Shown: in pieces, positions 1-7,576 of the stretch
Layout: every line of letters starts with the position of its first letter
Position numbering within the stretch: the stretch's first letter is position 1
Assembly (NCBI RefSeq): GCF_001908205.1
Contig: NZ_LGHL01000041.1
Coordinates: forward strand, 1-64,000
Source: Bradyrhizobium sp. NAS80.1
GTDB lineage: Bacteria > Pseudomonadota > Alphaproteobacteria > Rhizobiales > Xanthobacteraceae
Direction of reading: 5' to 3'
DNA: 64,000 bases
Notes under the pieces: generated by a model
Told to the model about the DNA's origin: nothing
What the model saw: the letters and a program-made list of their open reading frames with translations, nothing else
The model's database searches: none
Made by a program: the position numbers and the translations under genes

Positions 1-59
1 GGGATCAGCGATAGCTGCGCAAGCGGCGTAATCTACGAACTGATGACGCTGCGTGATGA

Positions 60-836
60 CTAACCCGCCTGTGGCCCACGCCGGATGCTTACGAAGTTAG
101 CGCCCGTGCGGGGGTTGCATCTGACTACATTTATCGCGGGACGACGCTGAACGATCGCAAGCCCGCGGCCGGGGCCGCCTTTGAAGCAAGGTTTGGCTCT
201 GTCTATGCCGGCGCTACAGTTGCCACCGTGACGCTGCCGACCCAACCAGTCGGTGAGTTCACCGTGGCAAGCGGTATTCGCCCGAAGATCGCAAATATCG
301 ACTTCGATCTCGGCGTGACCTATTTCGCCTATCCCGGAGAAAAGCTTCCCGGCTTGACGAATGGCATCAACTATTGGGAGGCGGCTATCCGCGGCGATAA
401 AAACATCGGCGAGTCGTTCCGCGTCGCCGCCGGTTACGCCTATTCACCGAATGTCTCGAACACTGGCGCCTGGAGTCAATATGTGGCCGCCGGGTTGGGC
501 TACGACGTGCCAAATCGTCTGCTCCCGAAGAACCTGAGCGTGTCGTTCACGACTGCTACAGGCTATTTCTGGTTTGGTAATCAGGCTCCGCAGCTCGGCG
601 GCTTCCCGTTACCCGCCTACCTCAATTGGCATGCGGGCGTGACCTTCACCTACAAGGCCTTCAACCTCGACCTGCGCTACTACGACACCAATCTGTCGAA
701 GGAAAACTGCTTTGTCTTGACCGGAGATCCAAACGCGCGGCCGGGTGGCAGCGTTAATCCCAATACCAACCCGGCCGGCCTGGTCTCAAACTGGTGCAGT
801 GCAACGGTCGTCGCTAAAGCCTGGTTCGCATTTTAG
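60..836 (+). CDS. TorF-family putative outer-membrane porin, 5' end unresolved
   Basis: The reading frame that follows the stop codons at 54-59 encodes a beta-barrel-like protein. It carries the family hallmark SDYIYRG near its start, then alternating aromatic/glycine strands, and ends in the C-terminal aromatic residue (WFAF) expected of outer-membrane barrels. This resembles the TorF/gcw_chp putative porins of Bradyrhizobium. No convincing start codon lies upstream of the SDYIYRG motif in this frame; the first GTG (228) would cut off the first strands. A different frame (1-63) is open from the window edge and ends at 61-63, so the true N-terminus may be joined by a frameshift near 50-62, or the gene may be truncated. 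Substrate unknown. Confidence 0.6.
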   Translation, partial: LTRLWPTPDAYEVSARAGVASDYIYRGTTLNDRKPAAGAAFEARFGSVYAGATVATVTLPTQPVGEFTVASGIRPKIANIDFDLGVTYFAYPGEKLPGLTNGINYWEAAIRGDKNIGESFRVAAGYAYSPNVSNTGAWSQYVAAGLGYDVPNRLLPKNLSVSFTTATGYFWFGNQAPQLGGFPLPAYLNWHAGVTFTYKAFNLDLRYYDTNLSKENCFVLTGDPNARPGGSVNPNTNPAGLVSNWCSATVVAKAWFAF

Positions 837-999
837 CTTGGTCGTTTGTGGGGCGCGCTCATGGCTGTTGGTGCACCGCCAGTACCGCCACGCTGATGGC
901 TGCGGGCGTTCTGAAAAACGTAGTTCACCTTCATCTGTCGTTGGCGATTACCCGACACAAAGAGGCGGTCCTTTTGGGGCGCCCTTCGTGTCTCTGTGC

Positions 1000-1497
1000 C
1001 TACTGGCAAACGTACATTATGTTGTCGCCGCCTTTGGCTACAGTGCCCGGAGTACAGCCAATGCCGTTGCGCGACGCGTAGTCATCCCAACCGTTGCTGC
1101 CAATGTACCAAGGGCCACCCGCGTAAAAGGCCCGCACAGCGTACCAGGGGTCACCAGTAACGGAGACGTACCGATTATAGATGGAGTAGTGAGGTTCGGT
1201 ATAATAGCCCTGTCCTACGCCTACAAAGGGCGTTACGTAGAGGCGTCCGCCGTCAGCATAGGGAGCACCTACTGCACTGGGAGCACCTACATATGCTTGG
1301 CGCCGCGCCTGGCGGCGGGCTTGGAGGATAACGGTTCTTGCCACGCACTCACCGTTGACCAGCGTCTGGCCTACGCCGCAGCCAAAAGCGACGCGCGTGA
1401 CCACGTCGTCCGGCCGGGGAATTGGCGCAGGGGTCATAGCCTGCACCGATGTTGCGACCGACAAGGCAAAGGCAGTACCCGCAATCAATCTGATCAT
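1000..1497 (-). CDS. Small secreted Gly/Tyr-rich protein with paired cysteines
   Basis: The product is 165 residues. An N-terminal signal peptide (MIRLIAGTAFALSVATSVQA) is followed by a segment with two cysteines (GCGVGQTLVNGEC), then a Tyr/Gly-rich body and a C-terminal pair (IGCTPG...YVCQ). It resembles the short periplasmic proteins with GCG-type prefixes common in Bradyrhizobium; the function is unknown. The frame is open further upstream to 1779, but the ATG at 1497 has a strong ribosome site (GGGAGAGG) and begins the signal peptide, so I use it. A FixK/FNR-type palindrome sits about 64 bases upstream (1555-1568), suggesting induction at low oxygen. Confidence 0.7.
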   Translation of the reverse strand: MIRLIAGTAFALSVATSVQAMTPAPIPRPDDVVTRVAFGCGVGQTLVNGECVARTVILQARRQARRQAYVGAPSAVGAPYADGGRLYVTPFVGVGQGYYTEPHYSIYNRYVSVTGDPWYAVRAFYAGGPWYIGSNGWDDYASRNGIGCTPGTVAKGGDNIMYVCQ

Positions 1498-1554
1498 TGG
1501 ACCTCTCCCTTTCCTGCCCGCAACGAGAGATTGGTGGCGAGCAGCACTCTGACG

Positions 1555-1568
1555 TTGATTTAGATCAA
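1555..1568. promoter_or_regulatory. FixK/FNR-type box upstream of the minus-strand secreted protein
   Basis: TTGATTTAGATCAA is a perfect palindrome matching the TTGA-N6-TCAA pattern bound by the CRP/FNR family (FixK2 in Bradyrhizobium). Its centre is about 64 bases upstream of the start at 1497, compatible with activation. The motif is seen directly; the regulator is inferred. Confidence 0.6.
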
Positions 1569-1795
1569 TTGCCCTCACCGCTTCTCCTCCTCGCCCTGAG
1601 CTGAAACGCGCCGAAGTCGCCGTCGTGTTCGCTGTGGGTGGCAGAGCGGACGCCGATCCATGCTCGCATGCACTTCTGTTTCTAGGCCCAGAGGTCATCG
1701 CCGTGTCGGATGCTGCAGCGACGCACAACACCAATGCGGTCCTACGACGGTAAAGCTCGGCTCCATTCTGGCGGCGCATTCGAAGCAGGTTCCTG

Positions 1796-1809
1796 TTGAT
1801 TCAGATCAA
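1796..1809. promoter_or_regulatory. FixK/FNR-type box upstream of the plus-strand secreted protein
   Basis: TTGATTCAGATCAA again fits TTGA-N6-TCAA and differs from the box at 1555 by one base. Its centre lies about 70 bases upstream of the ATG at 1873. The pair of boxes between two divergent small secreted-protein genes suggests a shared micro-oxic regulon. Confidence 0.6.
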
Positions 1810-1872
1810 CAGCGGGACGTCAGGCGCCATGTCACGTTCTGTTTGATGACCGCTCTACAGGGAGAGAACGAC

Positions 1873-2154
1873 ATGACAAGAAATCTCAAGCTTCTTGGAT
1901 TGATCGTGTCTGCTGCGCTCTTTACGGCAGCTCCGTTGTCGCTCCATTACTCGCCGGCGAAAGTGCTATCCGTATCCCTTGACAATGCTGAGGCGAGAGT
2001 TGGCCGACCACTCACACCGATGAGCGTAGGTGGCGTTAATCGCAGGGTGCATCGGCGAGCTTACTATGGTGCGGCAGCGGCGGGAGCTGCGGCTTACGGA
2101 GCGTATGGCTACCGCAGGGCTTGTGGTTACTATCCCTATCCGCCCTGCTATTGA
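1873..2154 (+). CDS. Small secreted Arg/Tyr/Ala-rich protein
   Basis: The product is 93 residues with a hydrophobic signal-like N-terminus (about residues 5-25), an Arg/His patch (NRRVHRRAYYG) and a low-complexity Ala/Gly/Tyr tail ending in two cysteines separated by a Tyr/Pro stretch. No enzyme domain is visible. The start is fixed by the ribosome site AGGGAGAG just upstream of the ATG; the frame is open to 1660 but has no comparable signal there. It is divergent from the secreted protein at 1000-1497 and, like it, has a FixK-type box upstream (1796-1809). Function unknown; export to the cell surface or periplasm is inferred. Confidence 0.65.
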   Translation: MTRNLKLLGLIVSAALFTAAPLSLHYSPAKVLSVSLDNAEARVGRPLTPMSVGGVNRRVHRRAYYGAAAAGAAAYGAYGYRRACGYYPYPPCY

Positions 2155-2432
2155 GGCTCGTCCCGGGCTTCCTGCGACTAGAAAATTGACGCATTCGATG
2201 GACGCATGAGAAGCAGCAAAGCTGCGGATGGAGCGTCATCGCTGACGTTCGACCAAATCAGGACTGAGGATATTCGCCTCAGTCCGGACAGCGGAGCTAA
2301 TCGCCCGCTGGCGCGCCCGGCTAAAGGCGCACCGACCACCAAGGCGCGCATCCCAATCATCTACCTTGCGTCGAATTAATCTGCCTTACCAGAAAGATAT
2401 TTGCCGCGCCGCGTGTTCTGCGGTTGACCGTG

Positions 2433-2527
2433 GTGTTTCCTTCGAGGCGTGGCCTCCTCGCCGCACGAGGGGTCTCTAGTGGAGGAAACACTCGGCCCGG
2501 AGCCCCCCGGTCCCTCCGGGCCGTTTT
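2433..2527 (+). ncRNA. Candidate small structured RNA ending in a terminator
   Basis: No gene fits 2155-2626. Within it, GTGTTTCCTTC (2433-2443) pairs with GGAGGAAACAC (2481-2491) to close an 11-bp stem with one G-U pair, enclosing further short hairpins (GAGG/CCTC). Directly downstream a 10-bp GC stem (2493-2502 with 2514-2523) is followed by TTTT, a Rho-independent terminator. A closed stem plus terminator is the usual layout of rhizobial small RNAs. No clear promoter or known Rfam family was recognised. Alternatively this is a long attenuated leader or tail. Confidence 0.4.
2493..2527 (+). terminator. Rho-independent terminator
   Basis: CGGCCCGGAG pairs perfectly with CTCCGGGCCG around a GC-rich loop, followed by TTTT. 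It lies about 340 bases after the nearest plus-strand stop codon (2154) and ends the candidate RNA rather than belonging tightly to a coding gene. Confidence 0.6.
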
Positions 2528-2591
2528 CCCTACGGTCATGTCCCGGCATCCATCGTCCGCGCGCCGGTTGCGGTTCGATAATTACGGAGCG

Positions 2592-2620
2592 TTGACTAAT
2601 ATAGGGTACCCCCCTATCTT
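2592..2620 (+). promoter_or_regulatory. rcnR promoter with overlapping RcnR-type operator
   Basis: TTGACT (2592-2597), a 17-base spacer and TATCTT (2615-2620) form a good sigma-70 promoter. The spacer carries ATAGGGTACCCCCCTAT (2601-2617), an inverted repeat around a C6 tract. RcnR and CsoR proteins bind inverted repeats flanking G/C tracts, so this is the likely autoregulatory operator, placed to block polymerase. The expected transcription start falls at about 2627, the A of the rcnR ATG, which would make the mRNA leaderless. Confidence 0.65.
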
Positions 2621-2626
2621 ATTTGC

Positions 2627-2905
2627 ATGTCACACACTATCAAGCAGAAGTCGAAGCTCATCGGCCGCGTCCGGCGCATCAAGGGACAGCTTGAGGCCGT
2701 CGAGCGCGCGCTCGAGTCGGAGATCGGCTGCGCCGATGTCCTGATGTTGGTGGCTTCGGTAAAGGGCGCGATCAGCGGTCTCACAACCGAGCTGCTGGAA
2801 GATCACATCCGCCATCACGTCGTGGATCCCGCACACGAAAGGGATCCGGAGAAGGCCAAGGGCGCCGCCGACCTCATCGACGTCGTCCGAACCTATTTGA
2901 AGTGA
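2627..2905 (+). CDS. rcnR: Nickel/cobalt-sensing repressor, RcnR/CsoR family
   Basis: The product is a 92-residue all-helical metal-sensing repressor (DUF156). The motif RVRRIKGQLEAVERALE is the conserved DNA-binding and first-helix signature. The metal ligands His3, Cys35, His60 and His64 are all present at the exact positions of E. coli RcnR (the Ni/Co fingerprint), which separates it from copper-sensing CsoR (Cys-His-Cys). It should repress itself and the adjacent exporter until Ni or Co binds. The ATG has no Shine-Dalgarno sequence and sits at the predicted transcription start. The exporter gene begins 5 bases downstream of its stop. Confidence 0.9.
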   Translation: MSHTIKQKSKLIGRVRRIKGQLEAVERALESEIGCADVLMLVASVKGAISGLTTELLEDHIRHHVVDPAHERDPEKAKGAADLIDVVRTYLK

Positions 2906-2910
2906 GTTAG

Positions 2911-3973
2911 ATGACCGATCTGCCGCAACTGCTCCAACAGAGCAGCGCCCACGCATGGCTGTTCGTTCCCAGCGCCATCCTGCTCGGCGCGCTGCACGGC
3001 CTCGAGCCCGGTCATTCCAAGACCATGATGGCCGCGTTCATCATCGCCGTGAGGGGGGACCGTGCTTCAGGCCGTGCTCCTCGGTCTGTCGGCGACCATC
3101 TCCCATACTGCTATCGTCTGGGCGATCGCGCTCGCAGGGCTCTATTTCGGCCAGGAACTGTCCGGCGAACGCAGCGAAGCATATCTGCAGCTGGCGTCCG
3201 CCGCCATCATCATCGGCATCGCCGGCTGGATGGTCTGGCGCACATGGCGGGAGCAGAACGACGAGCACGATCGTCACCACCACGACGAGCCACAATCAAT
3301 TTCACTCGGCGGGTCGTCGCTCTCGCTGGAGGTCTTCGAAGACGGCGTTCCCCCTCACTGGCGGATCCGGAGCGAGAACGGCGCGCTCCCGCCCGCCGGC
3401 GACATCCAGGTGACGACCATTCGCGAGGACGGCACGGAGCAGACATTCGCATTCGTCGCCCGGAATGGATACCTAGAGAGTGCCGAAGAGATTCCGGAGC
3501 CGCACGCGTTCAAGGCGCGCGTCGCGCTCGCCGGCGACTCCACCGAGCTCCTGTTCGAGGAGCACGATCACGACCACATGGATCTCGGCGAAGCGGACGA
3601 CGCTCACGCGCGCGCCCATGCGGCCGACATCCGCAAGCGCTTCGCCAGACGCACGGCCACGACCGCGCAGATTGTCCTCTTCGGTCTCACCGGTGGACTG
3701 ATCCCCTGTCCCGCCGCGATCACCGTGTTGCTGCTGTGCATTCAATTGAAGCAGTTCAGCCTTGGCTTCGTCCTGGTGCTGTCCTTTGGAATCGGGTTAG
3801 CGATCACGATGGTGTCGGCAGGCGTTGTGGCAGCGCTCAGTTTGCGGCACGTCGAACGACACTGGGGCGGATTCAGCCGCTTCGCCCACCGTGCGCCCTA
3901 CGTATCGGCAGCCTTGATCGTCTTCGTCGGTCTCTACACCGGGTGGACGGGCCTGCACGAAATCATTTCGTGA
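2911..3973 (+). CDS. rcnA: Nickel/cobalt efflux protein RcnA, frameshifted as read
   Basis: This is a NicO-family membrane exporter that pumps Ni and Co out of the cell. The N-terminal part (2911 to about 3052) reads LHGLEPGHSKTMMAAF, the family signature. The frame then breaks, and the rest (LGLSATISHTAIVW onward, to 3973) continues in the next frame with further membrane segments, a His-rich cytoplasmic loop (DRHHHDE, HDHDH) and GGLIPCPAAITV. The break is at a run of six G (3053-3058); removing one G restores an uninterrupted protein of 353 residues. This is most likely a sequence error. It forms an operon with rcnR. Confidence 0.85.
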
Positions 3974-4006
3974 CGAGCAGCGGACCTGCGTCCGCTGCTT
4001 CTGCGG

Positions 4007-4918
4007 TCAACCCTTCGTGCTCGCGGTCTTGTCGAGCGCGGCCCGCAGGCCCTTGGCGAGCTTGATCGCGTCGTCATCGGCCCAGAAATGCATGAAGAAG
4101 AGCCGCGGCTGCTCGTCCAGCATGTGGCTGTGCAGTGCGGTCACTTCGATGCCGTTCGCGCGCAGCGCCGCAATCACCGGGTTCACCTCTTCGCCCGACA
4201 GAACGAAATCGCCGGTGATGGCGGCCTTGCCGCCGCCGGTCGGCTGGAAGTTGATGCCGGTCGCAACCCCCATCGGCCCGGCCGGACTCAACGGCATGCC
4301 GCCTTCGCTGATGGGATCGCGGCGCGGCACGGTGAACGCGTAGACACCGCTGTTGGCCTGTCCCTTGACGCCCATGATCTGATCGAGCTGCGCTGTGTCG
4401 AGATCGACCGCAGGCGGCGGGCTGGACGGCGCCGCAACAGTCAGCGGCGTCTTGCTCTCGGCGAGTGAACTGTGGATGGCCGAGGCCAATTTGGCGGGAT
4501 CGCCGCGACCGGCAACATGCATGTAGAACGTCGCCGGCGTGGCGCGCAGCAGATGATTGTGGACGGCCGTAATCTGGAGCCCGCTCGCGATCATTTTCGC
4601 CATCACTGGATTGATCTCGGTTTCCAGCAGGACGAGGTCGCCCATGATCATGGCGCCGCCATGCGCGGGCTTGAACGCGACCCAACCGCCGAGCGCCAAG
4701 GCCGGCTTGATCGTCACCCCGTCCAACGTCACCGAGAGATCAGTCCGCGGGAAGCCGTAACGATGCACGTCACCGGAGACGGCCGGCTTCCGGCCTAACG
4801 TCTCGTCGACCTTCTGCCAATCGACATCCTGCGCACGGGCTGTCGAGACGAACGCCTCAGACGGTAATCCGAGGAGGCAAACGGCGATTCCGATCCAGGT
4901 CCAGATTGTTCTTCTCAT
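4007..4918 (-). CDS. Secreted protein with two tandem DUF1259 domains
   Basis: The product is 303 residues with a signal peptide cleaved near TARA-QD. Two homologous DUF1259 units follow (about residues 32-160 and 185-300), each with the pattern GDxVL...E(I/V)NPV and a TA(V/L)H(N/S)H motif near an aromatic-rich strand (TFYMH, LFFMH). The family (LppY/LpqO-like) is periplasmic or surface-attached and has no established reaction; the repeated His motifs suggest metal binding, which is inference. A good AGGAG site precedes the ATG. It lies 16 bases after the PepSY-like gene on the same strand, so the two probably form an operon, convergent with rcnA. Confidence 0.8.
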   Translation of the reverse strand: MRRTIWTWIGIAVCLLGLPSEAFVSTARAQDVDWQKVDETLGRKPAVSGDVHRYGFPRTDLSVTLDGVTIKPALALGGWVAFKPAHGGAMIMGDLVLLETEINPVMAKMIASGLQITAVHNHLLRATPATFYMHVAGRGDPAKLASAIHSSLAESKTPLTVAAPSSPPPAVDLDTAQLDQIMGVKGQANSGVYAFTVPRRDPISEGGMPLSPAGPMGVATGINFQPTGGGKAAITGDFVLSGEEVNPVIAALRANGIEVTALHSHMLDEQPRLFFMHFWADDDAIKLAKGLRAALDKTASTKG

Positions 4919-4934
4919 CGCACGCTCCTAAACC

Positions 4935-5168
4935 TCAGTTTCGCTCCTTGATCTGGCCGCCGCTGTCGACGACAAGCCGCACTTCCTTGCCGTCTTTTAC
5001 TGCCCTGACGGTCGTGCCTTCGGCGGTCGACTTGATGTCGGTGACCTCTGAGTAGCCAGCTGCCTGGAGCTTGGCGACGAGTTCTTGCTGGGTCAGGGCA
5101 TGGACCGGTGACAGTGCTGCAGTTGCCGCCAACAAGACCGCGGCTCGATAGATCGTTTGTATTCGCAT
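4935..5168 (-). CDS. Small periplasmic PepSY-like protein
   Basis: The product is 77 residues: a signal peptide (MRIQTIYRAAVLLAATAALS...HA), then a single PepSY-type fold (TQQELVAKLQAAGYSEVTDI followed by VRAVKDGKEVRLVVDS). Such small PepSY proteins are periplasmic and of unclear function, often next to metal or stress genes. The ATG at 5168 is preferred because AGGAG lies 8 bases upstream; an ATG 6 bases earlier (5174) would be too close to it. It is followed by the DUF1259 gene. Confidence 0.7.
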   Translation of the reverse strand: MRIQTIYRAAVLLAATAALSPVHALTQQELVAKLQAAGYSEVTDIKSTAEGTTVRAVKDGKEVRLVVDSGGQIKERN

Positions 5169-5606
5169 CCTCATTCTCCTGGTCGTGTTCCCGCCCCAGG
5201 TGAAGTTGTTTCGCCCGCTCAGGCGAGAACCACCCGAGCGAGCGCCGGCGCATTCGCCGGCCGAGACAATCTGTCGAATGAAACGGAATGTATGAGTTGG
5301 ACATGCTGCGTCCTTGGTGATCAGGACGCGATTCTTGGGCATGTCGCCTCACGGGGAGATCGCAGATCCCCGATGCCTTAAATAGAAGCCCCGGCGGACT
5401 GAGCTGTCAACCCGCGCGCACCCAAGACGCCGTCGAAACCCTCGAAGGCTCGTCACAAAGATTTCACCAATCGAATGGAACGAAGTCGCGCCACGGACGC
5501 TCAGTGCCCGGCTTGTGGGTGCCCGCCCGTCAATGTTCTGAGGAGAGGCGCGAGCCAGCCCACAACTCAAAATCGGCCGTGCCAGCCCTCAGACGGCGCG
5601 CTTCTG
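5169..5606. other. Intergenic stretch without a supported gene
   Basis: This 438-base gap separates the PepSY-like gene from the MerR gene. Open frames here have no ribosome site or recognisable product. A perfect hairpin GCCGGCG-CATT-CGCCGGC lies near 5245-5262 without a T-run, and a smaller GGGGA...TCCCC pair near 5353-5373. It presumably holds the promoter of the PepSY-DUF1259 pair. Confidence 0.5.
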
Positions 5607-6008
5607 TCAACCGCAGTTCGCTACGCCCGCCTGCAGGATCACGCAATCCGGCGCGGCACTGCCGCTGCATGTCGCCTCACATCCACTGACCAGCGCAGCC
5701 ACCGTCGCCTCCAGCGCACGCAGCTCCGCGATCTTCTTCCTGATTGATCCGAGATGCTTCTCCGCATACGTCTTCGTCTCGCTGCACGGCAGTCGCCGCT
5801 GAACCGATGCGAGGATCTCGCGTGTCTCGTCGATCGAGAAGTCGAGCTCGCGGCAGTGCCTGATGAGCCGGAGCGCCTTGAGGTCCTCGCCGCCATAGAT
5901 GCGCTGGCCGCCTTGCCGCCCCGGTGGCGTCAGAAGTCCGGCGCTCTCGTAATAACGAATGGTCGGGACCGAAACGCCGGCCGCCCTGGCAAGCACGCCA
6001 ATTCTCAT
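5607..6008 (-). CDS. MerR-family metal-responsive regulator
   Basis: The product is 133 residues. The N-terminal winged helix (IGVLARAAGVSVPTIRYYE, GLL, GGQRIY) is a canonical MerR DNA-binding domain (1-70). A dimerisation helix and a C-terminal cysteine loop follow: Cys75, Cys110, Cys114 and Cys122. The Cys75-X34-Cys110 spacing equals that of the metal-binding pair in MerR (Cys82/Cys117) and CadR/PbrR, so a soft metal such as Hg, Cd or Pb is the probable inducer. It is divergent from a MerT-like gene, with a MerR-type promoter between them. The start at 6008 aligns with other family members. Confidence 0.8.
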   Translation of the reverse strand: MRIGVLARAAGVSVPTIRYYESAGLLTPPGRQGGQRIYGGEDLKALRLIRHCRELDFSIDETREILASVQRRLPCSETKTYAEKHLGSIRKKIAELRALEATVAALVSGCEATCSGSAAPDCVILQAGVANCG

Positions 6009-6027
6009 GGAAGCTCTCACTTTTCGC

Positions 6028-6058
6028 TTGAACCTCAAGTGGCTTGAGGGCGTAGCGA
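6028..6058 (+). promoter_or_regulatory. MerR-type promoter/operator with 19-bp spacer
   Basis: TTGAAC (6028-6033) and TAGCGA (6053-6058) are separated by 19 bases, the over-long spacer typical of MerR-activated promoters. The spacer carries the perfect dyad CCTCAAG-TGG-CTTGAGG (6033-6049). The half-sites equal those of the SoxR box, though SoxR sites have a 4-base centre. It drives the MerT-like gene and is presumably bound by the divergent regulator. Confidence 0.75.
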
Positions 6059-6093
6059 TCAGGTCCCTGACGCACAAGCATGAGGAGAATCAC

Positions 6094-6531
6094 ATGAGCG
6101 TTATTGGACCGTCCTGCAACCTCCCGTCTGAGACGTCGCCAGGATGCGGCTGCGCGGCCAAGACCGAGCAAGGCGGAGGCAAGGCCGCGGGGACCGCAGT
6201 CGCGACTGCAGTTGTTGCTGCGGCCTGCACGGCGTGCTGTGTGCTGCCCTTTACGCTGCCCGCTGTCGTGCTCGCCAGCGCAGGCAGCCTGATCGCAGTG
6301 CTGGACCGTGCGCACGGCCTGATGACGATACTGTCGATCGCTGTGGTGGCCTGTGCCTGGGGCTGGATCGTCTGGCGATCGCTGACGACCGGTTTGAAAA
6401 TCCGATCGTCGGTGCTGGCCGCGATGTGTGTCGCGACGGTCCTGACCGCAACAGCGGCGCTGTGGCCGATCATGGGGCCAGCCGTCTTCCACGCGCTCGG
6501 GACCGCCAAGCCAAAGCCGCCGTCGAGCTGA
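6094..6531 (+). CDS. MerT-like membrane protein
   Basis: The product is 145 residues. A Cys-containing N-terminus (GCGC) precedes a first membrane helix with the vicinal cysteine pair ACCVLP, the same context as the Hg-binding pair in helix 1 of MerT (SCCVLP), and two further hydrophobic helices (about 65-85 and 108-130). By family knowledge MerT moves Hg(II) across the inner membrane to MerA. No merP or merA is nearby, so the role (metal uptake, efflux or sensing) is open. GAGGAG precedes the ATG. The stop overlaps the start of the next gene (TGATG), and transcription is from the MerR-type promoter. Confidence 0.65.
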   Translation: MSVIGPSCNLPSETSPGCGCAAKTEQGGGKAAGTAVATAVVAAACTACCVLPFTLPAVVLASAGSLIAVLDRAHGLMTILSIAVVACAWGWIVWRSLTTGLKIRSSVLAAMCVATVLTATAALWPIMGPAVFHALGTAKPKPPSS

Positions 6532-6755
6532 TGGACACCCTGACGATCTTCGGATTTCTGTCGGTCAGCGCGATGCTGCTGTTCTACGCGCTCGAGCTGC
6601 GCGGCCCGCATTATGTGCTGGCCTTTGCGGCGGCGTGCGCGCTCAGCGGGACTTACGGCTTCCTCCAGGGCGCATGGCCGTTCGGGCTCGTCGAGACGGT
6701 CTGGACGGTGGTCGCCTTGAAGCGTTGGGCCAGCAGGATGCGGCCGTCGTCATGA
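6531..6755 (+). CDS. Small two-helix membrane protein
   Basis: The product is 74 residues with hydrophobic segments at about 3-18 and 28-48 and a third amphipathic stretch (VETVWTVVALKRW) near the C-terminus. It is translationally coupled to the MerT-like gene through TGATG. No family is recognised beyond similarity to short membrane proteins common in Bradyrhizobium. Its place in the metal-regulated unit suggests an accessory role for the MerT-like protein. Confidence 0.6.
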   Translation: MDTLTIFGFLSVSAMLLFYALELRGPHYVLAFAAACALSGTYGFLQGAWPFGLVETVWTVVALKRWASRMRPSS

Positions 6756-7063
6756 CCGTACCTAGCGCCCGACAGTCCGCGCCTATGTTCCGCATCGCAC
6801 GCGACCTCGAGGGCCTGCCGCCCGCGTCATCGTTCCATCGCGCATCACGGCAGCGTGCCAGACCGTGGCTGCGAAGTGCAGTGCCACGGCGGCATAGGAG
6901 CCAGGCGAGCGCATTCCCACTGCGAAAGATCGCAGCACGATATTCCCCGCTTCGCAACGAGGATGCGGTCAAATGTTAGGAACGGATTGCAGCCGCACGA
7001 TGCCCCGCAAAGACACGGATGCTCCGCGTCGTGCCTCGATCGCAACCGCGTTTCTCGCCGGTG
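6756..7063. other. Intergenic stretch, nothing recognised
   Basis: No supported gene, repeat or terminator is seen between the small membrane protein and the 58-residue reading frame on the minus strand. Open frames here are shadows without ribosome sites. Confidence 0.4.
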
Positions 7064-7240
7064 TCAGGCAGCGGCCCTGGACGCGATCACCTGCCGCATA
7101 TCCGCAGCCAGCTGGCGGTATTGCTCCCCAAGCCTCAGGTAAAATTCGCGCTTCTTGCTGTCGGTGGCGAGCTTGGCGATCAGCTCGCATTCGGCGGTGA
7201 GTGTCTCGAACCGCTCCAGCCTGTCCTCAAGTTCTGTCAT
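7064..7240 (-). CDS. Small helical hypothetical protein (58 residues)
   Basis: A short gene reading MTELEDRLERFETLTAECEL at its start, then a basic helical segment (DSKKREFYLRLGEQYRQLA) and ending ASRAAA. The regular charge pattern suggests a coiled coil. A GGGGA sequence lies about 9 bases before the ATG. Proteins of this size and sequence type are frequent in Bradyrhizobium and related genera. Function unknown. Confidence 0.6.
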   Translation of the reverse strand: MTELEDRLERFETLTAECELIAKLATDSKKREFYLRLGEQYRQLAADMRQVIASRAAA

Positions 7241-7576
7241 TGGCGTGTCCCCATCAAACGCCTCAAGGACACTTAACCTAAGCCCGGGAAATAGGTCACT
7301 ACCAACATCGTTATCAAGTAGAAGCGTTTTTGTTCGGCTTGAGCGGGGTGCCCCGATGTCGGAGGAGTAGCCGGAGCATCTGCCGCCTGGGGCGAAGGTA
7401 GATAACTAAGGCAACCGCGGTGGCGGTTTGTTTGCGTCGCCGCAGAGCATTCGGAGCTCGTCGGCTATCCTGCTGTGCAGGAGGCCGACGCAGTCGATCT
7501 CCACCTCGACGACACACGGCGGAGTCGCGGCTTACGTCCGACCTCTGTGGCGCTGCGCCTGGGACGGCAAGGACGG
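7241..7576. other. Intergenic stretch, nothing recognised
   Basis: This 336-base gap lies downstream of the cyclase gene and upstream of the 58-residue gene, both on the minus strand. It should hold the latter's promoter; no clear -35/-10 pair, terminator or repeat was identified. Confidence 0.4.
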
